A DNA stretch of 64,000 nucleotides from Torymus aiolomorphi (taxonomy: Eukaryota; Arthropoda; Insecta; Hymenoptera; Torymidae): positions 249,031,930-249,095,929 of the forward strand of contig CM070874.1 of the NCBI GenBank assembly GCA_036365515.1, given 5' to 3'. Positions 33,670 through 45,080 of this stretch are shown one piece after another. A program made the translations under genes and the position numbers. Position 1 is the stretch's first letter; the number at the start of each line of letters is the position of its first letter. The notes under the pieces were generated by a model. That model did not search any database. It was not told the DNA's origin and worked only from the letters and a program-made list of their open reading frames with translations.

Positions 33670-34740
33670 CCCTGGATACACCAAGAAATGTACCGACTGT
33701 ACTTAAAATCGTAGAAGCGCTCTTTCCAAAAGGAGCTCCCAGAGAGAGCTACCCGAGCGATGTAGCACTAAAGGTTCCAGATAAGCAAACTTAAACTGGC
33801 TGCAAAGAGGCTGGACTCCAGTAAGGCCCCGGGACCCGATGGGATCCCCAACGAAGTTCTGCGAGCGGCGATTCGGGAAAAACCTCAACTAATCCTTGAC
33901 TTATTCAATACGTATTTGGAAAGAGGTCATTTCCCGAAACAATGGAAACGCCAAAAACTGGTCCTCATTCCGAAGGGTTAAAACAAGGATCCCAAGGCAC
34001 CATCCTCTTGGAGACCGCTATGCATGCTTGACTCTGCAGGCATGCTGTATGAGAGAATGATTCTCAACCGCGTGCAGAGCGAATTGGACGACCCGGAGAA
34101 TGAAGGGCTGTTGGAGATGCAACACGGATTCCGTGCAGGACGGGGCACTTTGCACGCGGTGCAGGAAGTGCAGAAAAGAGTAGACAAAGCATTCTCCATG
34201 AAACCGCTGCCGGGAGGCTTCGGTGCGGTGGTAACACTCGATGTTAAAAACGCCTTTAACACGGCCAACTGGGAACATATATATCAAGCCCTTAACAGAA
34301 GACTCCCTGAATATCTAATGAGGGTGGCTAGCAGCTACCTAGAGGACAGGACGCTGATGGTGAAAACAGACGATGGCACCACAGAAGTCGCGATCACGGC
34401 AGGAGTCGCTCAAGGATCTGTAGGTGGCCCCACGATATGGAACATACATTACAACGGGCTGCTCCGGCTCAAGCTACCGAAGGACGTGGTTCTAGTAAAA
34501 TATGCGAATGATGTGGCCATGGTGGCAGTAGCCGCATCTATACAAGAACTAGAGTGGAAATGCAACGAGTCTCTAGAAATAGTCAGCCGCTGGATGAAAT
34601 CACACGGCCTCGAACTAGCCCAGGAGAAGAGCGAGGCTGTTCTCGTAACAACGTGCTACTTCAGGCACGTAATTACAAAGAAGCGAAAAACAGAAGAGGA
34701 GACACAGTAAATGAGGAATCACGGACCCTTGGACTAGAGG
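33670..34740 (+). pseudogene. R1-clade LINE ORF2: reverse transcriptase segment
   Basis: The RT starts with VLKIVEALFPKGAPRE, then DSSKAPGPDGIPNEVLRAAI (finger motif), WRPLCMLDS, HGFRAGRGTLHAV, VTLDVKNAFNTANW (first catalytic Asp in motif A), GVAQGSVGGPTIWN and KYANDVAMVA. Motif C reads YAND instead of YADD, so one catalytic Asp is lost, and a TAA at about 33979 interrupts the frame. Similarity stops after EKSEAVLVTT, so the C-terminal zinc finger and 3' tail are missing and a (TGCG)n microsatellite follows. Enzyme role in a live element: target-primed reverse transcription. Confidence 0.85.
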
Positions 34741-34765
34741 GAAGGAAAGGTCGACGCGCGAAGAG

Positions 34766-34915
34766 ATGGGTGTGTATGTGTATGTGTGTATGTGTATGTG
34801 TGTGTGTGCGTGCGTGCGTGCATGCGTGCGTGCGTGCGTGCGTGCATGCGTGCGTGCGTGCGTGTGTTCGTGCGTGGGTGTGCGTGCGTGCGTGTGTGTG
34901 TATGTGTGTGTGTGT
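34766..34915. repeat. (TGTG/TGCG)n compound microsatellite
   Basis: About 150 bp of mixed TGTA, TGTG and TGCG tetranucleotides at the 3' edge of the R1-like fragment. Confidence 0.95.
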
Positions 34916-35580
34916 CTTGTGTAACGTTACACTAGGAGGCACGATTCCCCACTTTTACCTCACGTATTTTCTGCTCGTTTATAACAGCGTAATTTTGCAA
35001 CTAACGAACCCCAGTAATTTTCTAATGTTAATATAAGTATTGATTACATTTTTTATCAAGATTGCAGCCTTACATTATAATAATTGATAAATACTACCCT
35101 ATGAAAGTATTGACTAAGAGACTCAGAACCTTTAATGATATTAACAACAGCACCCACAAACAAACTCTTCACGTTCCGTTTTTCAAAAAAGTCTAATAGT
35201 TCTTTCACTCGTGAAGCACCTCACACCTAAAATTTACCGCATTTTACATAGACATAACATTATCCTCATATATCAAACCATCAACGAATTTAACAATTTA
35301 ACTCTCCATATTGACCGCCTCGATTAACTGAACACAAACGGCATTGTCTACAAAATGAATTGCCTTGATAGCACTTCTGCGTACATTAGCATGAGCAAAA
35401 GGAAATTGAAAACACGGACCAATAAGAATATTTGTTAATTTCTTAGGAGGAATAAGGTGGTCACGGAGGTACTAAATGAAAATAAAGCAAAGAAAATGTC
35501 TAAAAACAATTTACATTCTCTATTTGATTACTATAAATAAAACTGATGTTTTAAAATAGCAGAGGTGTTTTTCATTGCTT
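34916..35580. other. AT-rich DNA without a gene
   Basis: I see nothing supportable here. Confidence 0.4.
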
Positions 35581-35999
35581 GCAGGCGACCCTTCGCATCG
35601 ACTGCGAAAGTGAGAATAAATGACACATGGCTCCGCACGCGTATTATGGCTGTGGCGAGCCCGCTCTTGCGACTAATGATGATCGAGTAGTCACGTTCCC
35701 ATTGCGCGTTCCTATTGAGGACAAAGCTACCTTTGATCTACTGGCCCCAAGGCTCTCCTGCGGAGAACCTCGTGCACGTTGATCCTTTATTCTAGACATC
35801 GTTCTTTGTAGGGTCTACCGGCCTAGGGTCGACTTCGTCGACCCTGCCGTTGCCCTCCATGAACTGCACACACGAGGGCCCCTTCTGACCTTCTCACAGA
35901 AACCTCAGTTAGTAGGTGAGCTAGCCACTTACTCTCTGAGCTGGCGCTCGGTCGGTAAGGCAGAGCGCTGCTCCGCCGGCTGTTGGTAATTGCAAGTAG
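35581..35999. other. GC-richer unassigned block
   Basis: Moderate GC, no continuous frame, several short palindromes (GGGTCGACTTCGTCGACCC at about 35826-35844). It precedes a minisatellite and may be its junction or an old repeat. Confidence 0.35.
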
Positions 36000-36378
36000 G
36001 GGTGGTAACCCAACCTTACCATCAGTCGATAATCCAAATATACTTTGCAGATCGAGCAGAATACAATACTGTGTAGGCTGATAACCCAACTGTCAATCTA
36101 CCTTACCATCGGTAGAGCGATGTCGGCAGGGTGAACCAACCTTACCAACCGTCGATAACCCAACCTTACCGGCAGAGCAGCCTACCTTGCCAACAGTCGA
36201 TAACCTAACTCTACAGGCAGTCGATAACCCAACTTTACATTACCGGCCGAGCAATCTACCTGGCCAACAGTCGATAACCGAACTCTGCCTTACCTGCAGA
36301 GCAGTCTACCTTGACAACAGAGCAGATACCCAAACTCCACCGACAGAGCAGTCTACCTTAACCACAAAGCAGTCTAAA
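36000..36378. repeat. Minisatellite, about 44-bp imperfect unit
   Basis: Imperfect copies built from CAGTCGATAACCCAAC, CTTACCGGCAGAGCAG and TCTACCTTGCCAA; about eight partial units with indels. Confidence 0.85.
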
Positions 36379-36789
36379 TAAGTCCCAACATTTTATTTTT
36401 ATCGTTTATAATTGTTACGTTCAGGCATAGAATTGATATTCGTGGAATACTTTTCAGAATATTTTTTCCATTTCGAATCCTATTTTTTCTCCTGTTCAAC
36501 AAGAGGAGTATAAACGCTTGAACATGAGTTTTGACCCATCTTGTACGATGTAATCCACTCCCAATCCATATATAGATGTCTCGATAACACACAAAGCATG
36601 CATATACTATATGAGGAAATCCACGGAACCTTTAACTGTTTTGATACTTTTCTCTTAAAGCAATTTATTGCTGCTATTAGTTGAGCGTGCGAAGCACATA
36701 AATGAGACAAGGTGTAAAATCTTCAATTTTTACGTAGAAAACCAGTCCGGTAATCCATATTAGTATGCCACGCATGCTCAAGTCTGGAG

Positions 36790-36866
36790 ATGTAAAAAAC
36801 TGTCGAAAAAAGTCCACTTTTCGAAAAAGTGGAAAAAGTGGACTTTTTTCGACAGTTTTTTACAAA
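36790..36866. repeat. Near-perfect hairpin at the outer edge of transposon T1
   Basis: GTAAAAAACTGTCG plus AAAAAAGTCCAC on the left pairs with GTGGACTTTTTT plus CGACAGTTTTTTAC on the right around a 20-base loop that is itself near-palindromic (TTTTCGAAAAAGTGG). Confidence 0.9.
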
Positions 36867-37317
36867 AGAAAGCTGAGCATTTTTTACATACGAAATGATA
36901 TTTTCCAAAAAATAATCAAGATGTTTTCTTCAAGAAATAGAATGCGAAAGAGTAGACGCAACGCCTTTCCTACTCGCAGTATCGCGCGGTACGTCGCGTG
37001 GCACCGCGTCATTCATTTTTCATTCGATAGGTGACTTTCGTATCGGAATCTTCGACCTGCATGTGAATCATCATGACGAAAGTATATAATTGCAATGACT
37101 TTTTATCTCTATTCCCCTTCGAAATTTTTTCAAATTTCTGTCAATATAGTCAAACTTGTCAAAGTGTCTTCCTGTATTTCATGATTAAATCATCGGTGAC
37201 TCTTTGTTTCATTAATTTTTTTTGTTTATCGTAGCTAGTAAAATGGATTCAACTTGGAAGTTGAAATGAATAAATCCTTTAAATAAAAATAATCACCCTT
37301 CATCTAAAGTAAAAGAT

Positions 37318-40300
37318 TTGTTCGACTTTCCAAAATTTTTAAGAAGTTTATATCCCTTAGTACCAGAAAATGCAAAAATTTGTTCTAGCTGTCGATCGCA
37401 AACTTATAAACAGATATCAAGTTACCTCTATCTGCTGCTAAAAAAGCTAAAATGGTATATAACGATGAGTATCGCAAAGCTAGTACTGCAGTTCTCGAAC
37501 AAATAAAGAAAACATTTTCAGAATCAACAAATAAGCAACAGAGAATTCAGTTACTAACTCTTGCGCCTGAATTTTGGTCTTGTAGGTACTTAATGCGAGA
37601 ATTCGGTTGCAGTGAATGGGAAGCTCGCGAAGCAAACAATTTAGTAGCTAAAAGTGGAATCTTTTTTAATACCTACTAAGAAAAGTGACAAATTACTTCT
37701 AGCTGAATCAGTAAATTCAGTGAAAACTTTTTATAAAAGAGATGATATAAGCCGAATTATGCCAGGTTTAAAAGATTACATGTCTGTTAAGCAGAACAAT
37801 GGTGAAAGAGAACATGTTCAAAAAAGATTACTGCTTGGTAACTTAAATGAACTGTATCGTTTATATAAAAAGAAAATGAACACGTTAATCGGTTTTACTA
37901 AATTTACACAATTGAGATCACCACATTGTGTTTTAGCTGGAATTAGTGGTACACATAATGTTTGCGTATGTGTGCATCACGGAAACCTAAAGCTCTTGCT
38001 AAGTGCTATGGATCCAGAAAATTTAGCAAGATGCTAGATTGTCTCTTAAAAACTAATACGATTGCATCCAAGCTATTGTTACGTCGGGCCTACCAAATAA
38101 GACCCAACATGTTAGTTTTATAAAAAACTATTTTGCTCAGTTTAGAGCCTAGGCTAATGAAAACCTACTAGCTCGGGATTGAGCTAGATACTAGAACTAG
38201 AAGGATGGGGTAGGTTATGGGCAGCAAAAAGGGCGCGACGCGGTTGAAAAATCGAGTTCAAAAATTTGATAACCATTGGTGTTTCTGGTTATACTTGTCT
38301 CTTTTGTTTTTGTTCACCCCGAATGTGAAATGTTTGATTGTTTTGATCAGGGAATGTACCCACAAGAAAGGCCAAGTTACTGGCGACTTGCGGAATAGAT
38401 TCCCTAATACAGTTTTTAGTCTCAGGATATCTAGGGGGTCGGTTTTAAAAAGATGGATAGTTAGTAGAAAGAAACACTTTGTTTTAGGGGAAAACTTTAC
38501 GGCAACACGAATTAACACATGAAATAGGGTTAATATTGTGGAAGAAAAATCTCTAGGCTAACTAAGAAGAAAGTTAAGATAGCAACGTTTTGAATTACAC
38601 TTACTATTGAGTTGGGAGCTCGGCAGACCTGGGATCCTGTGGTTGAAGTATTCTGTAGAGGGGATATGGTCGGGGTTTGGAGACGAATACATTTTTAACA
38701 AGTTATTTCAAAAATAATTGTTGTAATTTATTTTGAGCACACGCGTAGTTACCCTTGCACGGTAACTTGATTACAAGTTTGTATATAAAGATTCAGCACG
38801 TAGCATTGATTAGAAAACCTAATGAAATTGAAAACCTCGTTGTTCGAGGGTAAACGTTTTGAATGAGCGCGTATTAAGTTGAGCGCGTGTTGAAGACCTC
38901 GTTGTTTGAGAGTAAATGTTTCTAATGAGCGCGTGTGAGTGCGCGTATTGTAGACCTCGTTGGAGGGTGATTGCTGGTGAGTGACTGAGACTGAGTAGAC
39001 GCGCAGCGTTACGAGCTGGCCTAACTAGGAGGACGCTGACTCTTCTTCCCTTAAACGTGGAAAGGTATTATTGGTCGCTCGGGTTTTGAGACCGCCCTTG
39101 GCATTGTAAGGGGGATACCTAAATCTACCTGATTGGTTACGGTTGGTTTTCTGGAAGTTTCTACTACTCCTCCTTCTAAGATTCTGCGTGAGGATTGGTT
39201 AATTAGCTTCAAATATTCTGCACACATTTAAATATAGTAAGTAATAATAATTAATACAAGTTTTTGCATAAATCTTAATTAATAAACAACTAAATTATTT
39301 TAAAACTTAAAACTTTCCAAAATATTAATTTTCACTTGGTGAAAGTGTCGAAAAAGGCGGAGCTAGTACAAATTATTAAATATTTCAATAAATAATAATT
39401 GTTTACATAAACTTTTGTGTTGGACTGATAGATAAACCCGTATAAAAACAGATTCTAATATAATAAATATGAAAATTATTAATTAAAAGGTAGAAAGGCT
39501 TTAATTAACTAATTTGTTATGAACTTTAGTTGTTTTACATAGTAAAAATAAAGACTATAGTAATTAGGGTTCGTATAAGTATGGGTAACGCATTTGTTAG
39601 TAATAATTTTTGTTTACAAGTATATTTTCGTGTCTTAAACTTACTGTGAGGTATTTTCATTACTTAAGCTATCTTAAACGTAATTTCCTAACAATAAAAC
39701 ATAGTTTATGCTTAAGTAGCTTATATTTATAAATTATTTAATAGTCAAACATTAATTATTGATAAAGATTTAACTTTAAACGTAAATAATGGACATAAAA
39801 AGAGAAAAGATTCAACATATTTTATACTTGTATATATAGCGACTGCAAATATCCCTAAGAATATTTGATTTACAAGCTTTATAATATGTTAAATTACTTA
39901 AATTATGCATAAACGATGTTTCATTTATCATCATAATTATCATAACAATATTTTAATTATAATATAATTAATAGTACCGCATATATAAGAAAATTCAATT
40001 AAACATCAGCAAAAGGTTTCTTATAGAGTTAAAAGCAGAAAACCCTAAAATAAACAAGGTTTTGCGTAAAAATGATAATTAATATTCCTAAGAGTATTAG
40101 ATTTACAAAACGTCTTAATTTAGTCGTTAAAATAAAAGAAATAACGTTATTAAGTGAATTTTCTTAATATTCTTACAGTGGAAAATTTCCAAGTTTTTGC
40201 GAGATGGGTAATATAAAGATGGACATTCGCCCTTAAGCGAAGTTTTCCTGGGTGAAAGTGTGGACAGCTACCCACGCTTCCCCGAAAAGGACGCTACGCT

Positions 40301-41516
40301 TCTTAGAATCATACCTGGGCTACGATTCCTCGAAAAGGACGCCGACCTTTTCTGCTATGCTGAGCGTCGCTTTCTTCTCAAAAGGACGCCACGCGCTCAA
40401 TTCTAAAATCTGACAAAATTTTTTCGTTTTCCTATTTCTAATGGTAAATCTAGCTTTAGGGCAGGATGTAACACTATTGTGCTTAATGATGCACACGATG
40501 GATGCTATTTGGGTGACTGTTTAGATTGCCCCAATATGTTCATATTACGTAAACATTTTCTTGAATGTTTTGATTAAAGTGATATTATTCAAATAGAGTA
40601 CGAATCATGGTTCCAAACAGATCGGCGTACAATAGCTTCTAAAACTGTAAATGTTCACGAATTTATGAACATACTGGGAGAAAAATTAATAAAATTAAAA
40701 TCTCACGATTTTTTCGCTAAGAAACAATCACTTTTTATAAGTCACTTAAAAAACAGTCTTCGAAAAGGAGAACCTATTGTATGTTGCGATTTCACAGAAA
40801 ATCGCGTGCGTTTGTTATACAAAATTCTACACAATCGTTCCACAGGAACAACAACCAAGTAACTGTTTTTACAGTTGTGGTGTATTATAAAGTAAATGAA
40901 GAGCTTAATCATGTAAGCATGGCTGTGATTTGCAACAATCTAAACCATGATCCTATTGCCGTTGATGACCATCAAAAAATTGTAACATCTTACCTGAAAT
41001 CCAATTTCATAGTAAAACAAGTCTATTATTTGACTGATGGTGCAGGTCAGCATTTTAAAAATAAATCTAATTCTCAAAATCTTCTTTTTCATGAGAATGA
41101 TTTTGGTGTTCTAGCTGAGTGGCATGTTTATGCCACGGCGCATGGCAAAGGTGCATGTGATGGTATAGGCGCCAACCTAAAAAGAGATGAAAAACGAGTG
41201 TCTATAAGTTTCTTCTAATTATCATATTTTATCGCCAGAAAAGTTTGATAACTGGGCGAAGGATTATTGCAAAGAAACCAACGTTTTTTATAGCAGTAAA
41301 GAATCATATGAAGAAACTGTCTTGAAGCTAAAACCAAGACTAGATAAGGCTAAATCCATACCACGTTGCACATTACAATACCGTGCTATTATTCCAATGA
41401 AAGGAAGTACATTGAAGTTCAAAGAAACATCTTTAAGTTTTGAATCACAAATCTTCCCGAGAAAAACTGTTAGAAAATACAAAGAAAAATTATCTCCACC
41501 GAGAAAACAGCATTAG
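37318..41516 (+). pseudogene. T1 transposase (DDE-type, superfamily not assigned), split by an insertion
   Basis: The N-terminal part has a Cys pair (KICSSC) and LLTLAPEFWSCRYL, then SVKQNNGEREHVQKRLLL and SPHCVLAGISGTHNVCVCV, the last matching AGAPGTHTICVCP of T2. After the insertion come GCYLGDCLDC, VCCDFTEN, YYLTDGAGQHFKNK and AEWHVYATAHGKGACDGIGA. The Asp in DFTEN, the Asp in TDG and the Glu in AEW are my candidates for the catalytic triad, by comparison with T2 and remembered insect and cnidarian relatives. Frame breaks occur near 37665 (one extra T in a T-run), near 38033 and after 41210. Role: cut-and-paste transposition. Confidence 0.68.
38077..40473. mobile_element. 2.4-kb TG...CA insertion with CTAT target duplication (solo-LTR-like)
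   Basis: The insertion starts TGTTACGTCG and ends GGATGTAACA, and is flanked on both sides by CTAT, a 4-bp duplication of the T1 coding sequence. No ORF with a known motif lies inside. TGTTAC...GTAACA termini with a 4-bp duplication indicate an LTR retroelement, so this is best read as a solo LTR, though 2397 bp is long. Internally there are 75-bp direct repeats around AGACCTCGTTG and GAGCGCGT (38826-38968) and repeated GAAAAGGACGC words (40280-40400). Confidence 0.7.
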
Positions 41517-41972
41517 TCTAGTTACTATATTGCTGTGAGTTTTTAAACTCTTTTTTTTTATAAAATAACCAATAAAATTTTATTTATTCATTAAAAGAAT
41601 TCGAAGGAACAAGTCAAGATTATGAAAGGTTATCAGGTAGCGAGTCAGGCCTAGTCCAAGCGACGTACCGCGCGGTTCCGCAGGAGAGGCGTTGCGTCTA
41701 CACTATAGCGTTCTATTTCTCAAAGAAAACATCTTGATTACTTGTTGGAAAATATTATTTGCTATGTAAAAAATGCCCAGCTTTCGATCTAAATAGTAAA
41801 AAAATATATTAAAAATAAACTTTTTGAGATATAAGATGTTTTGTAGTTTTTGAAGGTGAAAATGGAAAACTTCAGAAAAACTGCCTACATTATTGGAAAG
41901 CTGAGGAAAAAATACGTAGGAAAGGCTTATCAATCAATTTTTTTAAGTACATTTTAGTATCATAAACATGAG

Positions 41973-42797
41973 TTAGAAATAGCACGACTTGGGGCTCGCG
42001 CGCCGTGCTGGGGCAGTTGACGTCAAACGCCGCATATATATGTATTTGAAGTAAAAAATTTTCATCGGCTTCGTATGGTGAAGTGCACACGCAGGTTTGT
42101 ATGCTCCATTGTGATTGGTGCAAACAGTCACCACCTTCTTAGGCTCGTCAAAGCCTGGATAGCCGTACTCGATGACGACGATAACGCTGACCTTGTAGCA
42201 TCTTAACCATTCTCTCCTTTTCACCCTGGACAAATACCTTCGTCACATCATACAGACTATCTCGAATGATTTTCTCCATGTCAGCGTAGAGAACGTCTCC
42301 AGATTTCCAGTCAAGACCGTGTTAGCAACACTGCGACCATGAATTTTAGTGTCTGTACTTGTCCATGAGTCGACGCCACAGATACGCCTCGAAACATAAG
42401 CACCAGAGGTTCTGATCTGTCGTCTGGAGGAACTATGGCGAGTTCCTTGAGACTGAAATTGTTCACTGGCTTGAAGCTTTGCATGTCTACGACGTACTCC
42501 ATTCCGAATGATCGTGCTGTATGCTTCTTCAACGAATCAGAAGGCTTTCCGCATGCTGAGACCTGATGATTCGTTCTTGGAAATTTTTCTCGGGAAGTTA
42601 GTCGAGTTTCTTCACGTTTCCGCTAACACGATTGTACTGAACAATGCGACTGTGTAAAACGAAACAACTCGCTGATGAAAATTGTCTCTCGCTTCGAATT
42701 CCAAATGAACGTCGACGAGTATGCTCTTCAGGGATTCTTTCTGCTTAGAGCAATCGATGAGTGGTGCGTGAGTGAGATAAATTTTAATTTGACCCAT
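41973..42797 (-). pseudogene. Relic of an arthropod repeat-associated protein of unknown function
   Basis: Three minus-strand fragments lie in the right order: QIKIYLTHAPLIDCSKQKESLK (42797 down), MEYVVDMQSFKPVNNFSLKE and LAIVPPDD (42500 region), and RREWLRCYKVSV with CTNHNGAYKPACALHH (42233 down). I recall similar strings from predicted proteins common in insect repeats (MEYVVDMQ...F.LKELAIV; a fragment with CTNHNGAYKP), but I cannot assign a function. Frames are broken between pieces, so it is a pseudogene of roughly 270 codons. GC content is higher than the surroundings. Confidence 0.5.
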
Positions 42798-42840
42798 TAT
42801 TATGTAATGAAAGCCTCTAAGACCTCAGCAAGCTAATATA

Positions 42841-43969
42841 ACCGATGCCTCGCCTGACCGCTTGCGAGAGTACATTCATATTAACGCAACCTAGCGGTAA
42901 ACTGAGCAACTACTACGCTGGTTTTCCCAGACATCTATGTATGCTTCATAAAATTTTTAAATGTTAGAAAAGGCCTCATCCTTAAACTTAATGATTTATA
43001 TACAGAGGTTAACATTGAAGAGTATAAAAATATGATATTATCAACTGCCTGTATCTCTATTAATTCTTCATGTTCCTGCTGTAAAGTGGAATTATTTTCT
43101 GTTGATAATAATCTTTTCCAAATGTCGTTTCTATTTTACTATTCGAATAATACTTCGTAAGTTTGTAATTATATTACCAATATTTATTATACGAGAATTT
43201 TATACATACAATTTAAATATTATGTAAATTAAAAATATAAAATGATGGAAAATTTTAAACATACAATGAGCGTGAAATTTTAAAAATACAAAAGGGTGAA
43301 AAATTCCAATAAATGGAAGGGTCGGGAAATTTAAAAAATACACAAGTACGAGAGAAATATTCATTGTATTACCCCATTTCTATTAAATTTGTATTCTTTT
43401 TGCCATTCATATTTTCAATAATTCTATCAATCTGGCACAGGGTGGCGGGTAAGCGCATCAAATAGTCTTTTCTAACCTCAGAAAAAAATTTGTATTTTTT
43501 AAATGGTGAGAGCCCCAGTCATCGCTTCCACCTGTGAGGTACAACCACATACAAATATCTTCCAATCAATCAACATTGCTTTACTATTTAATATATTAGT
43601 CTTGGCTTGCGAAGTCATTAATAATAAAATAGATTTCGGCACAGTTATTTACCATATTTTTCTCAACAATGAATACTTGAAGGCGGCCAAATAATTTGTT
43701 TGGATCAGCCCAGATATTGAGTTCATATGCAGTTGCAATATTGCCTTGCAATAACGAAACAATTTCTTCCTCCTCCTCATCACTAGGTCTTTTTTCCATT
43801 TACATCTCCAATTAATCAAGTCCTTTTTGTTTTGTTACATTTGTCATGTTTTTCTTCCAAAAGTTTTCTGAGTGAATTTTGATCTATTGAGAAATCAGAT
43901 GCACCTTTATTAAAATGATAAGCTTCATAATAATTTGGTAATACGTATACTCTTCATGTTGAAATAATA
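42841..43969. other. AT-rich DNA without a supportable gene
   Basis: Short ORFs only. A minus-strand ORF at 43596-43799 begins with an acidic run but shows no family motif. Confidence 0.4.
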
Positions 43970-44050
43970 AAGGAAAATTTTTTTTTCAAAGTTGACAGAG
44001 TTAACCCAAAAATTACTAAGAATTAAAACATCTTCATATAAATTAGATAA

Positions 44051-44082
44051 CGTTTCGCTGATATGGTTCTCAGCCTCTTCAG
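44051..44082 (-). ncRNA. Hammerhead-ribozyme-like core, copy 3
   Basis: Minus strand: CUGAAGA, then stem GCUGA/UCAGC with loop GAACCAUA, then GAAACG. Perfect stem II and canonical core residues. The flanking stems were not resolved. Confidence 0.58.
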
Positions 44083-44317
44083 ATCATAAACATAAACTAA
44101 TAAAAAATTAGTCGATCACATAGTGGTCAAATAAATTCAGAGAATCTTATTCTCTGAATTTATTTGACCACTATGTGATCGACTAATTTTTTATTAGTTT
44201 ATGTTACTTTATATTACTTAAGTATGGATCGCTAAGTTTTGACGAGAGAATCTTATTCTCTGAATTTATTTGACCACTATGTGATCGACTAATTTTTTAT
44301 TAGTTTATGTTTATGAT

Positions 44318-44350
44318 CTGAAGAGGCTGAGAACCATATCAGCGAAACGT
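44318..44350 (+). ncRNA. Hammerhead-ribozyme-like core, copy 4
   Basis: Inverted duplicate of copy 3 with the same CUGAAGA, GCUGA/UCAGC and GAAACG elements on the plus strand. Confidence 0.58.
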
Positions 44351-44701
44351 TATCTAATTTATATGAAGATGTTTTAATTCTTAGTAATTTTTGGGTTAAC
44401 TCTGTCAACTTTGAAAAAAAAAATTTTCCTTTATTACTTCATAATAATTATCGACATCATTAGCAGTTTCCCTGGAAAATGAGAGTTAATTTGCGAATTT
44501 TCTTGATTGACAGTAGTGAGATTTAAAGGATTGGGCTTTAAGATATTTTTCACCACCTTTGCAGATTCTTTTCATTCGACTATTTTATATTTCTCTTCCA
44601 CTATATCACTAACGTTTTTAACTTCAGAAAGGGCATCTTTCAATTCTGGAAATACTACTGACTATTGTTCGAACATTGGTAAAATAAAATTATAAAATTT
44701 T

Positions 44702-45080
44702 TTAAGTCTTTAGTTTCCGAATCGACTCATTTGCCCAGTACAGCATTTTATGAACCCTCGAATTTACGATGATCATTCGATAATTTTCCAAATCAGCTGA
44801 ATTAATGCTATTTCCATCAGGATTTTTTCTAAACAGCAAATGTAATAAGCCCTCAATCAGTTGAAAAGTTGCACCGCATACTTTCACGATGTTACCTTCA
44901 AACTCTATTGGCGAATTACCAATCATAAGAATATTTGCTTCTCTGTAAACACCGTATACATTATGAAGATACCTCTTTGAATTACGTTTCGGCTTGGATA
45001 AATATTTCTTGACAAGTGAAATTATTTTCTTATCAGCGTCAAAAGCACTGGCATATGGTACACTGTCAGTACTGTCTACT
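44702..45080 (-). pseudogene. Fragment of a repeat-associated insect protein (DUF8207-like)
   Basis: Minus-strand translation from about 45080 to 44702 reads VPYASAFDADKK, then MIGNSPIEFEGNIVKVCG, FQLIEGLLHLLFRKNPDG and ADLENYRMIIV. The pattern of a short beta-rich segment followed by GLLELLFKK and DL..Y recalls predicted insect proteins with a DUF8207 domain. This is from memory and not certain. Function unknown; only about 125 codons remain. Confidence 0.4.

Larger units (their letters stand above)
36870..41790 (+). mobile_element. DNA transposon T1 with about 130-bp terminal inverted repeats
   Basis: The left end (36872-37003: AAAGCTGAGCATTTTTTACATA ... CGCGCGGTACGTCGCGTGG) is matched by the reverse complement of 41655-41790 at roughly 85 percent. 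The element encloses a transposase pseudogene of the same family as T2 (57157-63236). It was interrupted by a 2.4-kb insertion at 38077-40473, so its own length was about 2.5 kb. I did not define a target duplication. Confidence 0.75.
43970..44437. repeat. Palindromic PLE-like tail pair with hammerhead-like cores
   Basis: 43970-44157 is the reverse complement of 44248-44437, and a direct partial third copy occupies 44145-44205. Each full arm holds one hammerhead-like core. The phrase GAGAATCTTATTCTC at the join is itself a palindrome. It looks like two inverted ends of a Penelope-like element with no coding part left. Confidence 0.7.

Noticed and set aside
35581..35999. Ribosomal RNA gene fragment, suggested by the GC-richer text and the nearby R1-like LINE
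   Set aside because: I could not match any conserved rRNA segment, and the R1-like fragment is 1 kb away behind a microsatellite.
38217..38522. ORFs on both strands inside the 2.4-kb insertion
   Set aside because: They overlap each other on opposite strands without known motifs, consistent with non-coding LTR DNA.
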